DNA of 64,000 nt, taken from NCBI RefSeq assembly GCF_947500985.1, contig NZ_CANMTX010000009.1, positions 1-64,000 of the forward strand, in the 5' to 3' direction. The DNA comes from an uncultured Maribacter sp. Lineage in GTDB: Bacteria; Bacteroidota; Bacteroidia; Flavobacteriales; Flavobacteriaceae. Positions 1-7,387 of this stretch are shown here, one piece after another. Made by a program: the position numbers and the translations under genes. Under the pieces are notes generated by a model, which had not been told where the DNA came from, searched no databases, and saw nothing but the letters and a program-made list of their open reading frames with translations. Positions within the stretch are counted from its first letter, which is position 1, and each line of letters begins with the position of its first letter.

Positions 1-66
1 CGCGGGATAACAGTTTGATAAATCAACCTGTTTCCTAAATTATTAAAGAAAAAACTTGTTTTTCAA
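1..66 (-). other. Partial cassette cut by the window edge
   Basis: This is the proximal end (coding sense) of a further cassette, to the right of a gene and attC site that lie outside the window. It ends with TTTTTCAAC at 59-67, so its distant attC would be expected to end in GTTGAAAAA-like sequence. No start codon or ORF can be assigned here. Confidence 0.5.
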
Positions 67-252
67 CACAGTACCTATGATTAGTACGGGAATAAAAAGG
101 CACTTTTGTTTCCGTTTAAGCGATTAGCCGAATCTTTTTGTTTGTTTTTATTTTTCTATTTAAAAGCCAAATCCAAAAGATTTGGCGGACTCAATAAATA
201 TACCCAAACTTAGGATTAAACACCAAAGCCCGTATTAATTATAGCCATTGTT
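65..252 (-). repeat. attC-like site A1 (long type)
   Basis: A 188-bp imperfect palindrome. The outer arms are CCTATGATTAGTACGGG near 74 and CCCGTATTAATTATAGCC near 229-246, which pair over about 17 positions with few mismatches. An inner arm, GCCGAATCTTTTTG, faces CCAAATCCAAAAGATTTGG, which also forms a local hairpin. The coding-strand start is AACAATGGC; the other end (AACACAG) deviates from the usual AACG. The centre is nearly identical to A10. Confidence 0.85.
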
Positions 253-924
253 ACCTGCTGGCTTTTCCAGAGTTTCGTTTCCGAACTCATTATTAAAGTC
301 CCTGACCCGTATAGATTTTTCGTTTCCCCCGATATATTTATATTCCGCACACATTAGAATGTCTCTCCAATCAGTTTTTGCCATTTGAAATACTTTCTTT
401 CTGTCAATTTTACCGATTGTAAATAAATATATAATTGCTCTTATTAATCTAGGGTTTCTTAATGAATCTTCTGACATGATTAGTTCTTGCAATTCACTTA
501 TTATTTTAAAATCTGTTCTTAAACCTCCATAAACAATTTTTATTCTATCAAGAATGTCTTTCGGATATAAGTTTAGGTTTATTAATTCCTGTTTGATTTT
601 TGGGTCAGATTTTAAGTCACTATTAATAATTTCTATAATTTGTCCATAACCAACGGTTCTTGGACCTTCACAGAATTTAAACTCCATATTTTCATACAAT
701 CTGTTTGAAAAATACTCCGTACTTAAAATTGCAATTTTGGCTTTTATTTTTTCTCCTGGTTCGACCGTATCTTTTCCGATATAAGTTTGTTGTCCTGTAG
801 TTAAAATCTCGGGATAATTTTCAAATTCGATATGAGGGCGATATCCAGATTTTGCATAGCCTTTCCGACCTCCTTTTTCAGTAGTTAGAAATTCTAATTC
901 AGCAATAAAATCTATTCCAGTCAT
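235..924 (-). CDS. EF-Tu domain 3-like cassette protein
   Basis: A 229-residue protein and the only gene of its cassette. Residues about 5-97 match the C-terminal beta-barrel (domain 3) of elongation factor Tu: FLTTEKGGR, SGYRPHIEF, a VEPGEKIKAKI turn equivalent to MPGDNV, and GPRTVGYGQIIEI equivalent to EGGRTVGAGVV. There is no GTPase domain. Residues 98-229 are mostly helical and unrecognised. The start lies 23 nt inside the cassette, and the last residues (GNNGYN) and stop codon are encoded by attC A1. Function is unknown; a decoy, binding partner or modulator of the EF-Tu system is speculation. Confidence in the domain match is fairly high from the motifs. Confidence 0.75.
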   Translation of the reverse strand: MTGIDFIAELEFLTTEKGGRKGYAKSGYRPHIEFENYPEILTTGQQTYIGKDTVEPGEKIKAKIAILSTEYFSNRLYENMEFKFCEGPRTVGYGQIIEIINSDLKSDPKIKQELINLNLYPKDILDRIKIVYGGLRTDFKIISELQELIMSEDSLRNPRLIRAIIYLFTIGKIDRKKVFQMAKTDWRDILMCAEYKYIGGNEKSIRVRDFNNEFGNETLEKPAGNNGYN

Positions 925-945
925 ATTTTTTTTCAGCTTGCAGGT

Positions 946-1128
946 AACGGTCTAGTATAAGAATAGTAAGGGATTAAAATGCACTTACTTTCGGTTTTAG
1001 CACTTAGCCAAATTTACAATTTTACCGTTATTTTTGTTTTAATCGTCAAATTGTAAATTTGGCGAACTTTGTTAATATGCACCAACTTTGGGTTTGGCAC
1101 TTAACCCTTATTATTTTTATACATTGTT
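946..1128 (-). repeat. attC-like site A2 (long type)
   Basis: 183 bp, the most diverged long copy. The outer arms are AGTATAAGAATAGTAAGGG (from about 953) and CCCTTATTATTTTTATAC (about 1105-1122). The inner arms are AGCCAAATTTACAATTTTAC and GTCAAATTGTAAATTTGGCG. The left end AACGGTCT carries the cassette-specific GCAGGTAAC, and the right end is ATTGTTGGCAACA. The compensating changes in the arms relative to the other copies support selection on pairing. Confidence 0.85.
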
Positions 1129-2589
1129 GGCAACAGTAACTTTTTCAGGTATTTCAAATCCATTCGTAAATTGCTCTAAATATTTCGCTATTTCTAATAG
1201 TTTTTTGTCAGTCCATTTTCTTGAATGAATTTGCATTCCTACTGGCATTCCATTTTTCTTTTTCCCAATTGGAATTACTACTATTGGGTGTCCAGAAAAT
1301 GCAGAAGTAAAATTAAAAGAAGCGATTGCTTTAGTATAGCCAACTTTCTTTTTGTTTACAATAAAGGGTTTTCCTGCTCTTTGATGCTTGTATGCTTCAA
1401 AAGAACAAACAGGCGTTATCCAAAGGTCATATTTAGTTAAAAAGTTATCATATATTTCTGAAAACTTATCTTTGTAATCAATTGCTTTTGCGTATTTGAT
1501 ATTAGATAATCTTTGTCCGATTGCCATTCCTTTTGCCCATAAATGGTCTCTATACTTTAGTCTAATAAACGAATACATAAAAGTTGCCAAAAGAGGTGCT
1601 TTCGGATTATTAATGCCGATTTCAAAACCTATTATTTTACTGCATTCAACATATGCTTTTTCCTCATCATATATTGGATGGTCATTTTTAAAATTGTGAG
1701 GCTCTTTTTTTATTTTAGATATAAATTCTCTAAACAATGCTAAATACTCATTATCAACTTCGGTTTTATTTATTGTTTCTGAATATGCGATGTTTAAAGG
1801 TTTTTTATCATCCCATTGAGAACTATTGAAATCAATTTGAGGAAGTTCAGGAAGTTGATATTTTGAATTATTCCCGAGTACTTGCATCATCAATATCAAG
1901 TCATCAACATTTTTAGCTAAAGGACCAGGTGTTACAATATGTCGTCTGCCTTGTGGTTTTTTATGTACTTTTAAATGTCCTCTATTAGAAAGATAATTTT
2001 CTGTTGGTCTTAAACCACAAATACCATTAAAATGAGCAGGAACTCTAATTGAGCCACCTGCATCAGCTCCTAACTCTAATGGACTAAAGCCAGAAGAAAC
2101 AGAAACAGCAGAACCACCAGAACTTCCGCCCGCAACTCTTGATAAATCATAAGGATTATTTGTTTGCCCATTCCAAAAGTTGGTACTTTGCCAATCTATA
2201 CAATAAAGTGCTGTATTGGTTTTTCCAATGATTATTGCTCCTTCTTTTTTGAGTCTTTTTACTAATTCGGCATCTTCTGTCGCAATATAATTTCTTAAAA
2301 AGGGGTCTCCATTTGAGTTTTTTAATCCTTTTACTAAAAAACTATCTTTTATTGTCATTGGAAGTCCGTGAAGCAATCCAAGTTCTTTCCCAAGTTTAAT
2401 GTCTTCGTCTTTTAGCAATGCTTCTCTTAGAATTTCTTCTTCGTTTTTTAAATCACAGATTGCATTTATTTTTGGGTTATTCTTTTTTATATGATTCAAA
2501 AAAGCAGTAACAACTTCAACTACTGAAATTTTCTTTGACTTGATGTTCTCAACAAGTTCATTCGCGGATGTAAATACTATATTTTTCAG
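1117..2589 (-). CDS. Amidase signature family hydrolase
   Basis: Amidase-signature (FAAH/GatA-fold) enzyme hydrolysing an amide of unknown identity. Counting from the TTG at 2499, the Ser-cisSer-Lys triad is visible: Lys51 in TIKDSF, the GGSSGGS loop at 124-130 and nucleophile Ser150 in ADAGGSIRVP. No signal peptide is seen. No ATG is available: a TTG at 2499 would cut off the conserved first helix, whereas the same frame upstream encodes a normal amidase N-terminus (TSANELVENIKSKKISVVEV). The frame is open back through the cassette boundary at 2612 with only CTG (2589) or other rare starts. The C-terminus VANNV is encoded by attC A2. Expression is uncertain because of the start; the family call is firm. 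Confidence 0.85.
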   Translation of the reverse strand: MKNIVFTSANELVENIKSKKISVVEVVTAFLNHIKKNNPKINAICDLKNEEEILREALLKDEDIKLGKELGLLHGLPMTIKDSFLVKGLKNSNGDPFLRNYIATEDAELVKRLKKEGAIIIGKTNTALYCIDWQSTNFWNGQTNNPYDLSRVAGGSSGGSAVSVSSGFSPLELGADAGGSIRVPAHFNGICGLRPTENYLSNRGHLKVHKKPQGRRHIVTPGPLAKNVDDLILMMQVLGNNSKYQLPELPQIDFNSSQWDDKKPLNIAYSETINKTEVDNEYLALFREFISKIKKEPHNFKNDHPIYDEEKAYVECSKIIGFEIGINNPKAPLLATFMYSFIRLKYRDHLWAKGMAIGQRLSNIKYAKAIDYKDKFSEIYDNFLTKYDLWITPVCSFEAYKHQRAGKPFIVNKKKVGYTKAIASFNFTSAFSGHPIVVIPIGKKKNGMPVGMQIHSRKWTDKKLLEIAKYLEQFTNGFEIPEKVTVANNV

Positions 2590-2610
2590 GGTTCTGTTTT
2601 TATTGTTGCC

Positions 2611-2796
2611 AACGTCTCGGCTATGGTTAGTACGGGAATTAAAAAGCGATTAATTTCCGATTAAGCACTTAGCCAAAACTTTTTATTTTGTTTTATTTTT
2701 TCATTTTAAAGCCAAATCAAAAGATTTGGCGGACTTCATTTAAAGCTCGAAACTTTAGGTTAAGCACCAAAACCCGTATTAATTATAGCCATTGTT
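2611..2796 (-). repeat. attC-like site A3 (long type)
   Basis: 186 bp. The outer arms GGCTATGGTTAGTACGGG and CCCGTATTAATTATAGCC pair almost completely. The inner part TTAGCCAAAACTTTTTATTT faces AAGCCAAATCAAAAGATTTG. The left end AACGTCTCGG follows the cassette-specific TGTTGCC, and the right end ATTGTT leads into ATGCAC of the next cassette. It separates the amidase cassette from the 247-residue unknown cassette. Confidence 0.88.
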
Positions 2797-2822
2797 ATGC
2801 ACTTTTCTTTCTTTATTCTAAT

Positions 2823-3566
2823 CTAACTTTTTAAATATTCAAACAATAAACCTGAACAGTTTTGGTTCTTCCACAATTCAAAAGAAACTAATTTGTTTTG
2901 AGGCAAAAGTCTATTTCTGTCAATATTCAAGTCAACACCAGCCAATAACCCAAGTTTATTTTTATTTGCAATTTCAATGAAACGAATTATTGCTTCTGCA
3001 ATTTCATTATTTTCAAATTTCAAATTTTCTTTATCCAAAAACAGAAGTTCAATATCCTCATTAGATATCCAATTTGATATGCCAAATGTATCTTGCATAA
3101 AGAAATTATTCCAAGAATCTAAGTTACCAATTATGTTGTGCGAATAAGTGTTTGTTTTTAACTCAAAATTACGAGCGACACCTCCTTTTCCTAGAGGTAT
3201 ATGAGGGTAGAAGTCAGAGCATTTTTCAAAAACATAATACTCAAAGAAGCTACAAAACTCGTAATGTCCTTTAAGTTTACCTATAAAATCTAGTTGTAAA
3301 CTCCAGTTATGAAGTGAATGAAAAGCTGAGTGTTTTTTAAAACTGTCATCAAAAGAATTAGAAATTTCATATATGTTTTCAAGCTGTGAAAGTGCCATTT
3401 CATTGACTTCTTTTACCGTAAGATGTCCAATCCCACCAATAATATTGTTTTTTAAAAATTCCTTATATGATGGAATTAAGTCGCCAATTTGTCCTTTAAG
3501 TTCTTGAATAGTTTCAGAATAAAACTTGTCTTGGTCAAATAAATGTAATGTACACCAATATCCCAT
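2823..3566 (-). CDS. Hypothetical cassette protein
   Basis: 247 residues, soluble, rich in aromatic residues, with no signal peptide or membrane segment. I do not recognise the family. Visible features are an N-terminal GYWCTLHLFDQDKFY strand-like stretch, an aromatic cluster HYEFCSFFEYYVFEKC (about 120-135) and a helical segment ending in LLAGVDLNIDRNRLLP near the C-terminus. The start is 30 nt inside its cassette and the stop lies 27 bp before the attC site, so the attC supplies no codons here. It is the sole gene of its cassette and presumably depends on read-through transcription from the recombinase side. Confidence 0.7.
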   Translation of the reverse strand: MGYWCTLHLFDQDKFYSETIQELKGQIGDLIPSYKEFLKNNIIGGIGHLTVKEVNEMALSQLENIYEISNSFDDSFKKHSAFHSLHNWSLQLDFIGKLKGHYEFCSFFEYYVFEKCSDFYPHIPLGKGGVARNFELKTNTYSHNIIGNLDSWNNFFMQDTFGISNWISNEDIELLFLDKENLKFENNEIAEAIIRFIEIANKNKLGLLAGVDLNIDRNRLLPQNKLVSFELWKNQNCSGLLFEYLKS

Positions 3567-3594
3567 TTTTCTAAATTTTTACTTCATTGTGCAT

Positions 3595-3719
3595 AACGTG
3601 TTTGTGTATGATTTCGTTGCGTGGTTTAAGCACTAAAGTTAGCAAATAAATCACAGATAGAAAGTCCGCGAGGACTTTCGTAAGTAGGCTATAACTAGCA
3701 ATGAATTATACACGGTGTT
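3595..3719 (-). repeat. attC-like site A4 (short type)
   Basis: 125 bp, a different subfamily from the long sites. The left end is AACGTGTTTGTGTATGATT and the right end AATTATACACGGTGTT, whose GTGTATgATT/AATTATACAC arms pair. The inner arms include TTGCGTGGTTTAAGCACTAA and a perfect hairpin GAAAGTCCGCGAGGACTTTC (3660-3679). It shares its plan with A7. Confidence 0.85.
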
Positions 3720-3734
3720 GTAGCACGTTTTTAT

Positions 3735-4019
3735 TTATGCTACACTCAATATATTTATCATTCCTCCAAAGATTATTAAAATTACCATTGTCAAATAACT
3801 TCGTTTGTTGGATATTTTTCTGTTCATTAATTTTATTCCAAAATATATGTTTACAATACTTAAGATAATATTTAAGAATATTACCCAATTCGGATACATA
3901 AAAGCAAAAAGTATATCTGTATAATGATATTTGTAATAAAGCAATATCATTTCATAAATCCAGTAAACAGATAATATTATTTGAATTAAACCTAAAACTG
4001 TATTAATCTTGTTTTTCAT
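3735..4019 (-). CDS. Small integral membrane protein
   Basis: 94 residues with about three hydrophobic segments: roughly 8-28 (LGLIQIILSVYWIYEMILLY), 40-64 (FMYPNWVIFLNIILSIVNIYFG) and 73-92 (SYLTMVILIIFGGMINILSV). The middle loops are short and a basic NRKISNKRS loop separates the last two segments. It overlaps the upstream pseudopilin-like gene by 4 bp (ATGA at 4016-4019), so the two are translationally coupled and move as one cassette. Family not recognised; function unknown. Confidence 0.65.
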   Translation of the reverse strand: MKNKINTVLGLIQIILSVYWIYEMILLYYKYHYTDILFAFMYPNWVIFLNIILSIVNIYFGIKLMNRKISNKRSYLTMVILIIFGGMINILSVA

Positions 4020-4486
4020 TTCACAGACTTAATATCATCTTCAGTTCCAAATTGTCCGTCAGAGCCAGCAGATGTGATTAAAAATCTGTTTCCATTTTCG
4101 ATAATCTTAAATTCATATTCTTGATTCCAAGCATCTTTTTTCCAATCTTGTCTTAAAGGACTATTTCCGATTAATTCATTCAGTTCTGTTGGATATTTTC
4201 CTAAATTTTTATTCCAATTTTCCATTCTTTCGCTCATTTCCGATATTTCTTTTTGCGTTTTTTCTGGAAATACAGATTTTCTTTGATAAGTAAAAAACAA
4301 AATAGCACTTAAACTCCCAATAACTAAAACAGAAATAAACATTAATGCACTTGGTTGCATAAAATATTTTTGAATCGGTCTTTTAATTCCGTCTTCTTTT
4401 TCCTTTTTTGTAATTCGTTTTTGATGCTTATAATCTTCACGAATTAGTCCAAATTCCGCTAAAGTCGAAAGTATTAATTCTATCAT
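4016..4486 (-). CDS. Type II secretion GspG-like domain protein, membrane-anchored
   Basis: 156 residues. A cytoplasmic basic N-terminus is followed by one membrane helix at about 46-67 (ALMFISVLVIGSLSAILFF). The outer domain ends in a GspG-like core: YPTELNELIG, a KDAWNQEYEFKI segment equivalent to the DPWGNPY motif, and ITSAGSDGQFGTEDDI, the calcium-loop-like end typical of major pseudopilins. The prepilin cleavage motif (G-[FM]TLxE) is absent, so this is not a standard pseudopilin. It is first in a two-gene cassette, starting 27 nt inside it. A role as an envelope anchor or pilus-derived adaptor is inference. Confidence 0.72.
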   Translation of the reverse strand: MIELILSTLAEFGLIREDYKHQKRITKKEKEDGIKRPIQKYFMQPSALMFISVLVIGSLSAILFFTYQRKSVFPEKTQKEISEMSERMENWNKNLGKYPTELNELIGNSPLRQDWKKDAWNQEYEFKIIENGNRFLITSAGSDGQFGTEDDIKSVK

Positions 4487-4511
4487 TTAGTTCGTTTCTC
4501 AAATGTGCTAC

Positions 4512-4700
4512 AACGTCAAAGCTATGAGTAGTGCGTTTGAGAAATCCGACGGATTTCCGGTTACGCGCTTAGCTAAAGCTTTTGGTTTTGATTTGTTTTT
4601 GGTTCTGTCCAAAGCTAAATCCAACAGATTTAGCGACCTGATAAATATAGCCAAACCATTTTATAAAAGCCCAAGCAACGCATTACTTATAGGTCATGTT
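4512..4700 (-). repeat. attC-like site A5 (long type)
   Basis: 189 bp, a GC-richer long copy. The outer arms are AGCTATGAGTAGTGCG (from about 4521) and CGCATTACTTATAGGT (about 4679-4694). The inner arms TTAGCTAAAGCTTTTGGTTT and AAGCTAAATCCAACAGATTT pair with a local hairpin. The left end ACAACGTC follows GTGCT of the previous cassette, and the right end CATGTTAGCGG enters the next cassette. Confidence 0.85.
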
Positions 4701-5094
4701 AGCGGCATTAAGCAGCGCATACCAGACCGCACGGACAAGCCGAACGAACAATACCAGTAGTTTTGCCGCTTTTTCCATCCAGCGACAGACTTGACGGACA
4801 TAAATATAGTTTAGTCGACTAATAATACCTAAACAAAGAATTACGAACCAAAAGTCCGTCTGCATAACGATTGCGCACAGATTGCGTTCTGGCGGCAAAA
4901 GGGAAAACCCCGAAAGTTGCTCTTTTTTTAAGCCCGAACCAAAAAATCAGGACTTGTTTAAAATACTGAAACCGTGGATTTTTTGCTTTTCTGATAAACG
5001 TTATTACTTAAGAACTATTTGTCTTTTTTAGCACCTAAAAGCAAAAAAGGAGTAGGGTAGAAGTTGCTCTAATTTTTATTTGCTTATTACCGCT
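4701..5094 (-). other. Cassette without a convincing gene
   Basis: The cassette body between A5 and A6 has complementary ends GTTAGCGG and CCGCTAAC but no ORF I can support. A 71-codon frame (4683-4898) has unconvincing composition and starts 200 nt into the cassette. It contains one copy of the degenerate element found in the two other gene-less cassettes (4854-4875, GTCCGTCTGCATAACGATTG). The left half (4701-4900) is less AT-rich than the rest. It could encode a non-coding RNA, or be a decayed gene. Confidence 0.5.
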
Positions 5095-5282
5095 AACGGT
5101 TTAGCTATGAACAGTACGGGAGCAAACTAGCGTTTGCTTTCCGCCACGCACATAGCGAAATCTTTTTGTTTTGATTTATTTTTTCCTGTCCAGAGCAAAA
5201 TCCAAAAGATTTTGCGGACTTCATAAAAATACACAAACCTCAGCGTTTAAACCCAAAGCCCGTATTGTTTATAGGTTTTGTT
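5095..5282 (-). repeat. attC-like site A6 (long type)
   Basis: 188 bp. The outer arms are AGCTATGAACAGTACGGG (from about 5103) and CCCGTATTGTTTATAGGT (about 5259-5276). The inner part is AGCGAAATCTTTTTGTTTTG against AGAGCAAAATCCAAAAGATT. The left end AACGGTTT follows ACCGCT, and the right end TTTTGTT continues into ATCTGC of the DUF6000-like cassette. Confidence 0.87.
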
Positions 5283-5925
5283 ATCTGCTGGCTTTTATGC
5301 GCTCGAGTTGTACCATTTGATTTTCAAATCCGCTAAAACTTAATTCAATATCCTGCGCATATTTATCTGAAACCCATTCTTTGAATTTTGGCATATATTC
5401 TTCAAACAGATTTGTACCGTTTTGCTTGTCAGTCCATTTGATTGCTGACATAGCAACACGTTGGTCAAAATGCAAATCTTTCTTGGTTAGATAATAATCC
5501 AAATATCTTTTGAGGTAGTTGATTCCTTTCTCAGTATTGAATGAAGCTAGCGCAAAACAATATCCTCCACCTGCATAGCAAACTTCACTTTTCAATAGAT
5601 GAGTTCCAATAATATCTTCTAATTCAACATAATTTTCGATTGCTGAAAAATAAGCTCCTACAATTCTAGTTCTCCAATTAAAGTCTCCAAAAAGTTGTTT
5701 CGCAATTTCAATATTTACCTCTGACTTTACTTTAGAATAGTTTGAAATAAATTCATCCGTATTATGTATTCCGACCATATAAAAAGGTATAACCCATTTG
5801 TCAATAAATTTTTTATCAATTTCAGATTCCGATTTATATGATTCTAGTTCTTCAAATGGATTTTGATGTCTAACAGTCGCACCAGCGCTATGTAATTCAA
5901 TTGCTTTTTTAGTTTTGTCGTCCAT
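5281..5925 (-). CDS. DUF6000-like protein
   Basis: 214 residues, soluble. It resembles the DUF6000 family: KFIDKWVIPFYMVG (about 39-52), FGDFNWRTRIVGAYFSAIENY (79-99), a HLLKSEVCYAGGGYCFALASFN core (about 108-130) and YLDYYLTKKDLHFDQRVAMSAIKW (about 140-163). The family has no established biochemical function that I can state; members often occur near polymorphic-toxin or other accessory loci. The start is 29 nt inside its cassette and the stop codon TAA uses the first bases of attC A6. Family assignment is from memory of the motif pattern. Confidence 0.7.
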   Translation of the reverse strand: MDDKTKKAIELHSAGATVRHQNPFEELESYKSESEIDKKFIDKWVIPFYMVGIHNTDEFISNYSKVKSEVNIEIAKQLFGDFNWRTRIVGAYFSAIENYVELEDIIGTHLLKSEVCYAGGGYCFALASFNTEKGINYLKRYLDYYLTKKDLHFDQRVAMSAIKWTDKQNGTNLFEEYMPKFKEWVSDKYAQDIELSFSGFENQMVQLERIKASR

Positions 5926-5952
5926 CTAAATTTGTTTTTTGAGCTTGCAGAT

Positions 5953-6079
5953 AACGGTCTTGTGTATGGTTAGTTGCGTGTTTAAGCAACTAATTTAGTA
6001 AACAAAAACGAACGCGAGAAAATTCCGAAGGAATTTTCCAAATAGGCAACGACCAAAGCAATTAATTATACACGTTGTT
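5953..6079 (-). repeat. attC-like site A7 (short type)
   Basis: 127 bp, same subfamily as A4. The ends are AACGGTCTTGTGTATGGTT and AATTATACACGTTGTT, with pairing GTGTATggTTA/TAATTATACAC. The central perfect hairpin GAAAATTCCGAAGGAATTTTC-type lies at about 6019-6039; the stem sequence differs from A4 but the position and length match. TTGCGTGTTTAAGCAACTAA is shared in outline with A4. Confidence 0.85.
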
Positions 6080-6628
6080 GCCAACAGTACTTTCTTCGAT
6101 TATCGACTGTATTTCCTTTATTAAAACTCCCTTTGTTTGAGAAACATTCCAATTCTTTTTTCCGGTCAAAGTGATATAGAAAGTTTTAGTTTCCGATTCT
6201 TTTATTAAATACAACATTAATGTTCCTCTGTCATTTGTTTTAGAATTTCCACTATACCAAATAAAAAGTCCGTCAGTTGAAAAGTCCGAAATAAATCTTT
6301 TCAGATTGTCTTTACTTTCTTGTATTATATGCAATGCGTTTTGGTTTTCCTTTTTCACGTACTGTTCAGACGTTTTTTGATAAAATTCAGATGATTCGAC
6401 ACGATTCGGATGAAAAGGTGGAATAGTTAAAATATCTTGAAAATTCCACGATGAAATTGCGTGCAATTCTGTTCCAGCATAATTCATCCACTTTCCGTCA
6501 AACCAATTGTCAATTCGATTCACATAAATGTCTTTCGGATTCCAAAGGTTAATTCGGTTCTGAATTATTTTCTCGCAGTTGAGAATAAAAATCTGATTAT
6601 CGTTTTCTTTTTCTGTCAGCAGTTTCAT
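6062..6628 (-). CDS. Hypothetical cassette protein
   Basis: 188 residues from the ATG at 6626-6628. The frame extends further upstream to 6712, but those codons lie in attC A8 and outside the cassette, so the internal ATG (MKLLTEKENDNQ) is chosen. Soluble; family not recognised. Notable stretches are FILNCEKIIQNRINLWNPKD near the N-terminus and DGLFIWYSGNSKTNDRGTLM in the C-terminal half. The C-terminus VGNNVYN and the stop codon come from attC A7. The start codon is only 18 nt from the cassette edge. Confidence 0.68.
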   Translation of the reverse strand: MKLLTEKENDNQIFILNCEKIIQNRINLWNPKDIYVNRIDNWFDGKWMNYAGTELHAISSWNFQDILTIPPFHPNRVESSEFYQKTSEQYVKKENQNALHIIQESKDNLKRFISDFSTDGLFIWYSGNSKTNDRGTLMLYLIKESETKTFYITLTGKKNWNVSQTKGVLIKEIQSIIEESTVGNNVYN

Positions 6629-6644
6629 TTGCGGTATTGTTGGC

Positions 6645-6834
6645 AACGGCTCGGCTATGATTAGTGTGGGGCGGTGGTTTACAATTCCCATTGAGTCACA
6701 GCTCGTAGCCAAATCTTTTTGTTTTGTTTTAATTTTTCTTTTCTAAAGCAAAATCCCAAAGATTTTGCGACCTCATAAATATACACAGACCTTAGCTCAA
6801 AAACCTAAACCCCACATTAATTATAGGTCTTGTT
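6645..6834 (-). repeat. attC-like site A8 (long type)
   Basis: 190 bp. The outer arms GGCTATGATTAGTGTGGG and CCCACATTAATTATAGGT pair; the GTGGG/CCCAC change relative to GCGGG/CCCGT elsewhere is compensated on both sides. The inner part is TAGCCAAATCTTTTTGTTTT against AAGCAAAATCCCAAAGATTT. The ends are AACGGCTC (after TGTTGGC) and CTTGTTAGCTGC. Confidence 0.88.
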
Positions 6835-7198
6835 AGCTGCTGTGGTTCTACCCGAGTAAGCACGTACTTTTCCGTTTTGCCGACCACTTTATAAATACCA
6901 CATTTGAGTGAGTTGAATTTCTCATATTTCTAAAAGCTTTCTGATTAGTTTTATACGTTTGAGTAGAGTCCATTTGCGCAACGATTAGGTATGCTTAGTG
7001 TCCATTTACGCAAACAAGCTAAAGAGTCCATCTGCGTAACGATTAGATAGGAGTGAAGTCCATTTGAGTTCAGATTAGGATTTCTTTATAATTATTATGC
7101 AGCAGTATTTGTAAACAGCGAATTTTAGAAAAAAGAAATAAGGGAATTATTTTCCACTAGAAACTTTTTTTTTTTTTTTTTTTTTTACCATTGCAGCT
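6835..7198 (-). other. Gene-less cassette with degenerate repeats
   Basis: No ORF of useful length on either strand. It contains four degenerate copies of GTCCATTTGCGCAACGATTA at 6968, 7000, 7026 and 7058, spaced 32, 26 and 32 bp. A homopolymer of about 22 T lies at 7165-7186, close to the coding-strand start. The distal half is paralogous to the next cassette (shared ATGCAG...AAACAGC...AGA segments). A non-coding RNA or regulatory cargo is plausible but unproven. Confidence 0.6.
6968..7078. repeat. Four degenerate 21-bp repeats
   Basis: Copies begin at 6968, 7000, 7026 and 7058, each opening GTCCAT and usually ending GATTAG. Period alternates near 32 and 26 bp. They are too diverged and too closely spaced for CRISPR. 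Related copies occur at 7551-7634 and 4854-4875 in other gene-less cassettes and not in the gene-bearing ones. Confidence 0.7.
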
Positions 7199-7387
7199 AA
7201 CGGTGAGGCTATGCGTAGTGTGGGTTTAGGTTTTCGTAAACTCTCCGCTATGCAATTAGCCAAATCTTTTTGTTTTGTTTTTTCTTTTTATTGTTTAAAG
7301 CAAAATCCCAAAGATTTTGCGGACATCATAAAAATATGCAAACCTTTTGATTAATCACCTTAGCCCACATTACGTATAGGTCTTGTT
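7199..7387 (-). repeat. attC-like site A9 (long type)
   Basis: 189 bp. The outer arms are GGCTATGCGTAGTGTGGG and CCCACATTACGTATAGGT; the GCGTAG/TACGTA covariation supports the stem. The inner part is TAGCCAAATCTTTTTGTTTT against AAGCAAAATCCCAAAGATTT. The ends are AACGGTGA (after GCAGCT) and CTTGTTAGCATTA. It is close to A8 in sequence. Confidence 0.88.

Noticed and set aside
4503-4760. 85-codon plus-strand ORF
   Set aside because: It lies across attC A5, opposite to all cassette genes; its codons are explained by the repeat.
4683-4898. 71-codon minus-strand ORF
   Set aside because: It starts 200 nt into the cassette, shows no domain, and overlaps the degenerate GTCC element.
6629-6712. Upstream extension of the 188-residue cassette gene
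   Set aside because: These codons lie in attC A8 of the previous unit; the ATG at 6628 lies inside the cassette.
7165-7186. T22 homopolymer as a terminator
   Set aside because: No stem precedes it on either strand; it may be a slippage tract or sequencing artefact.
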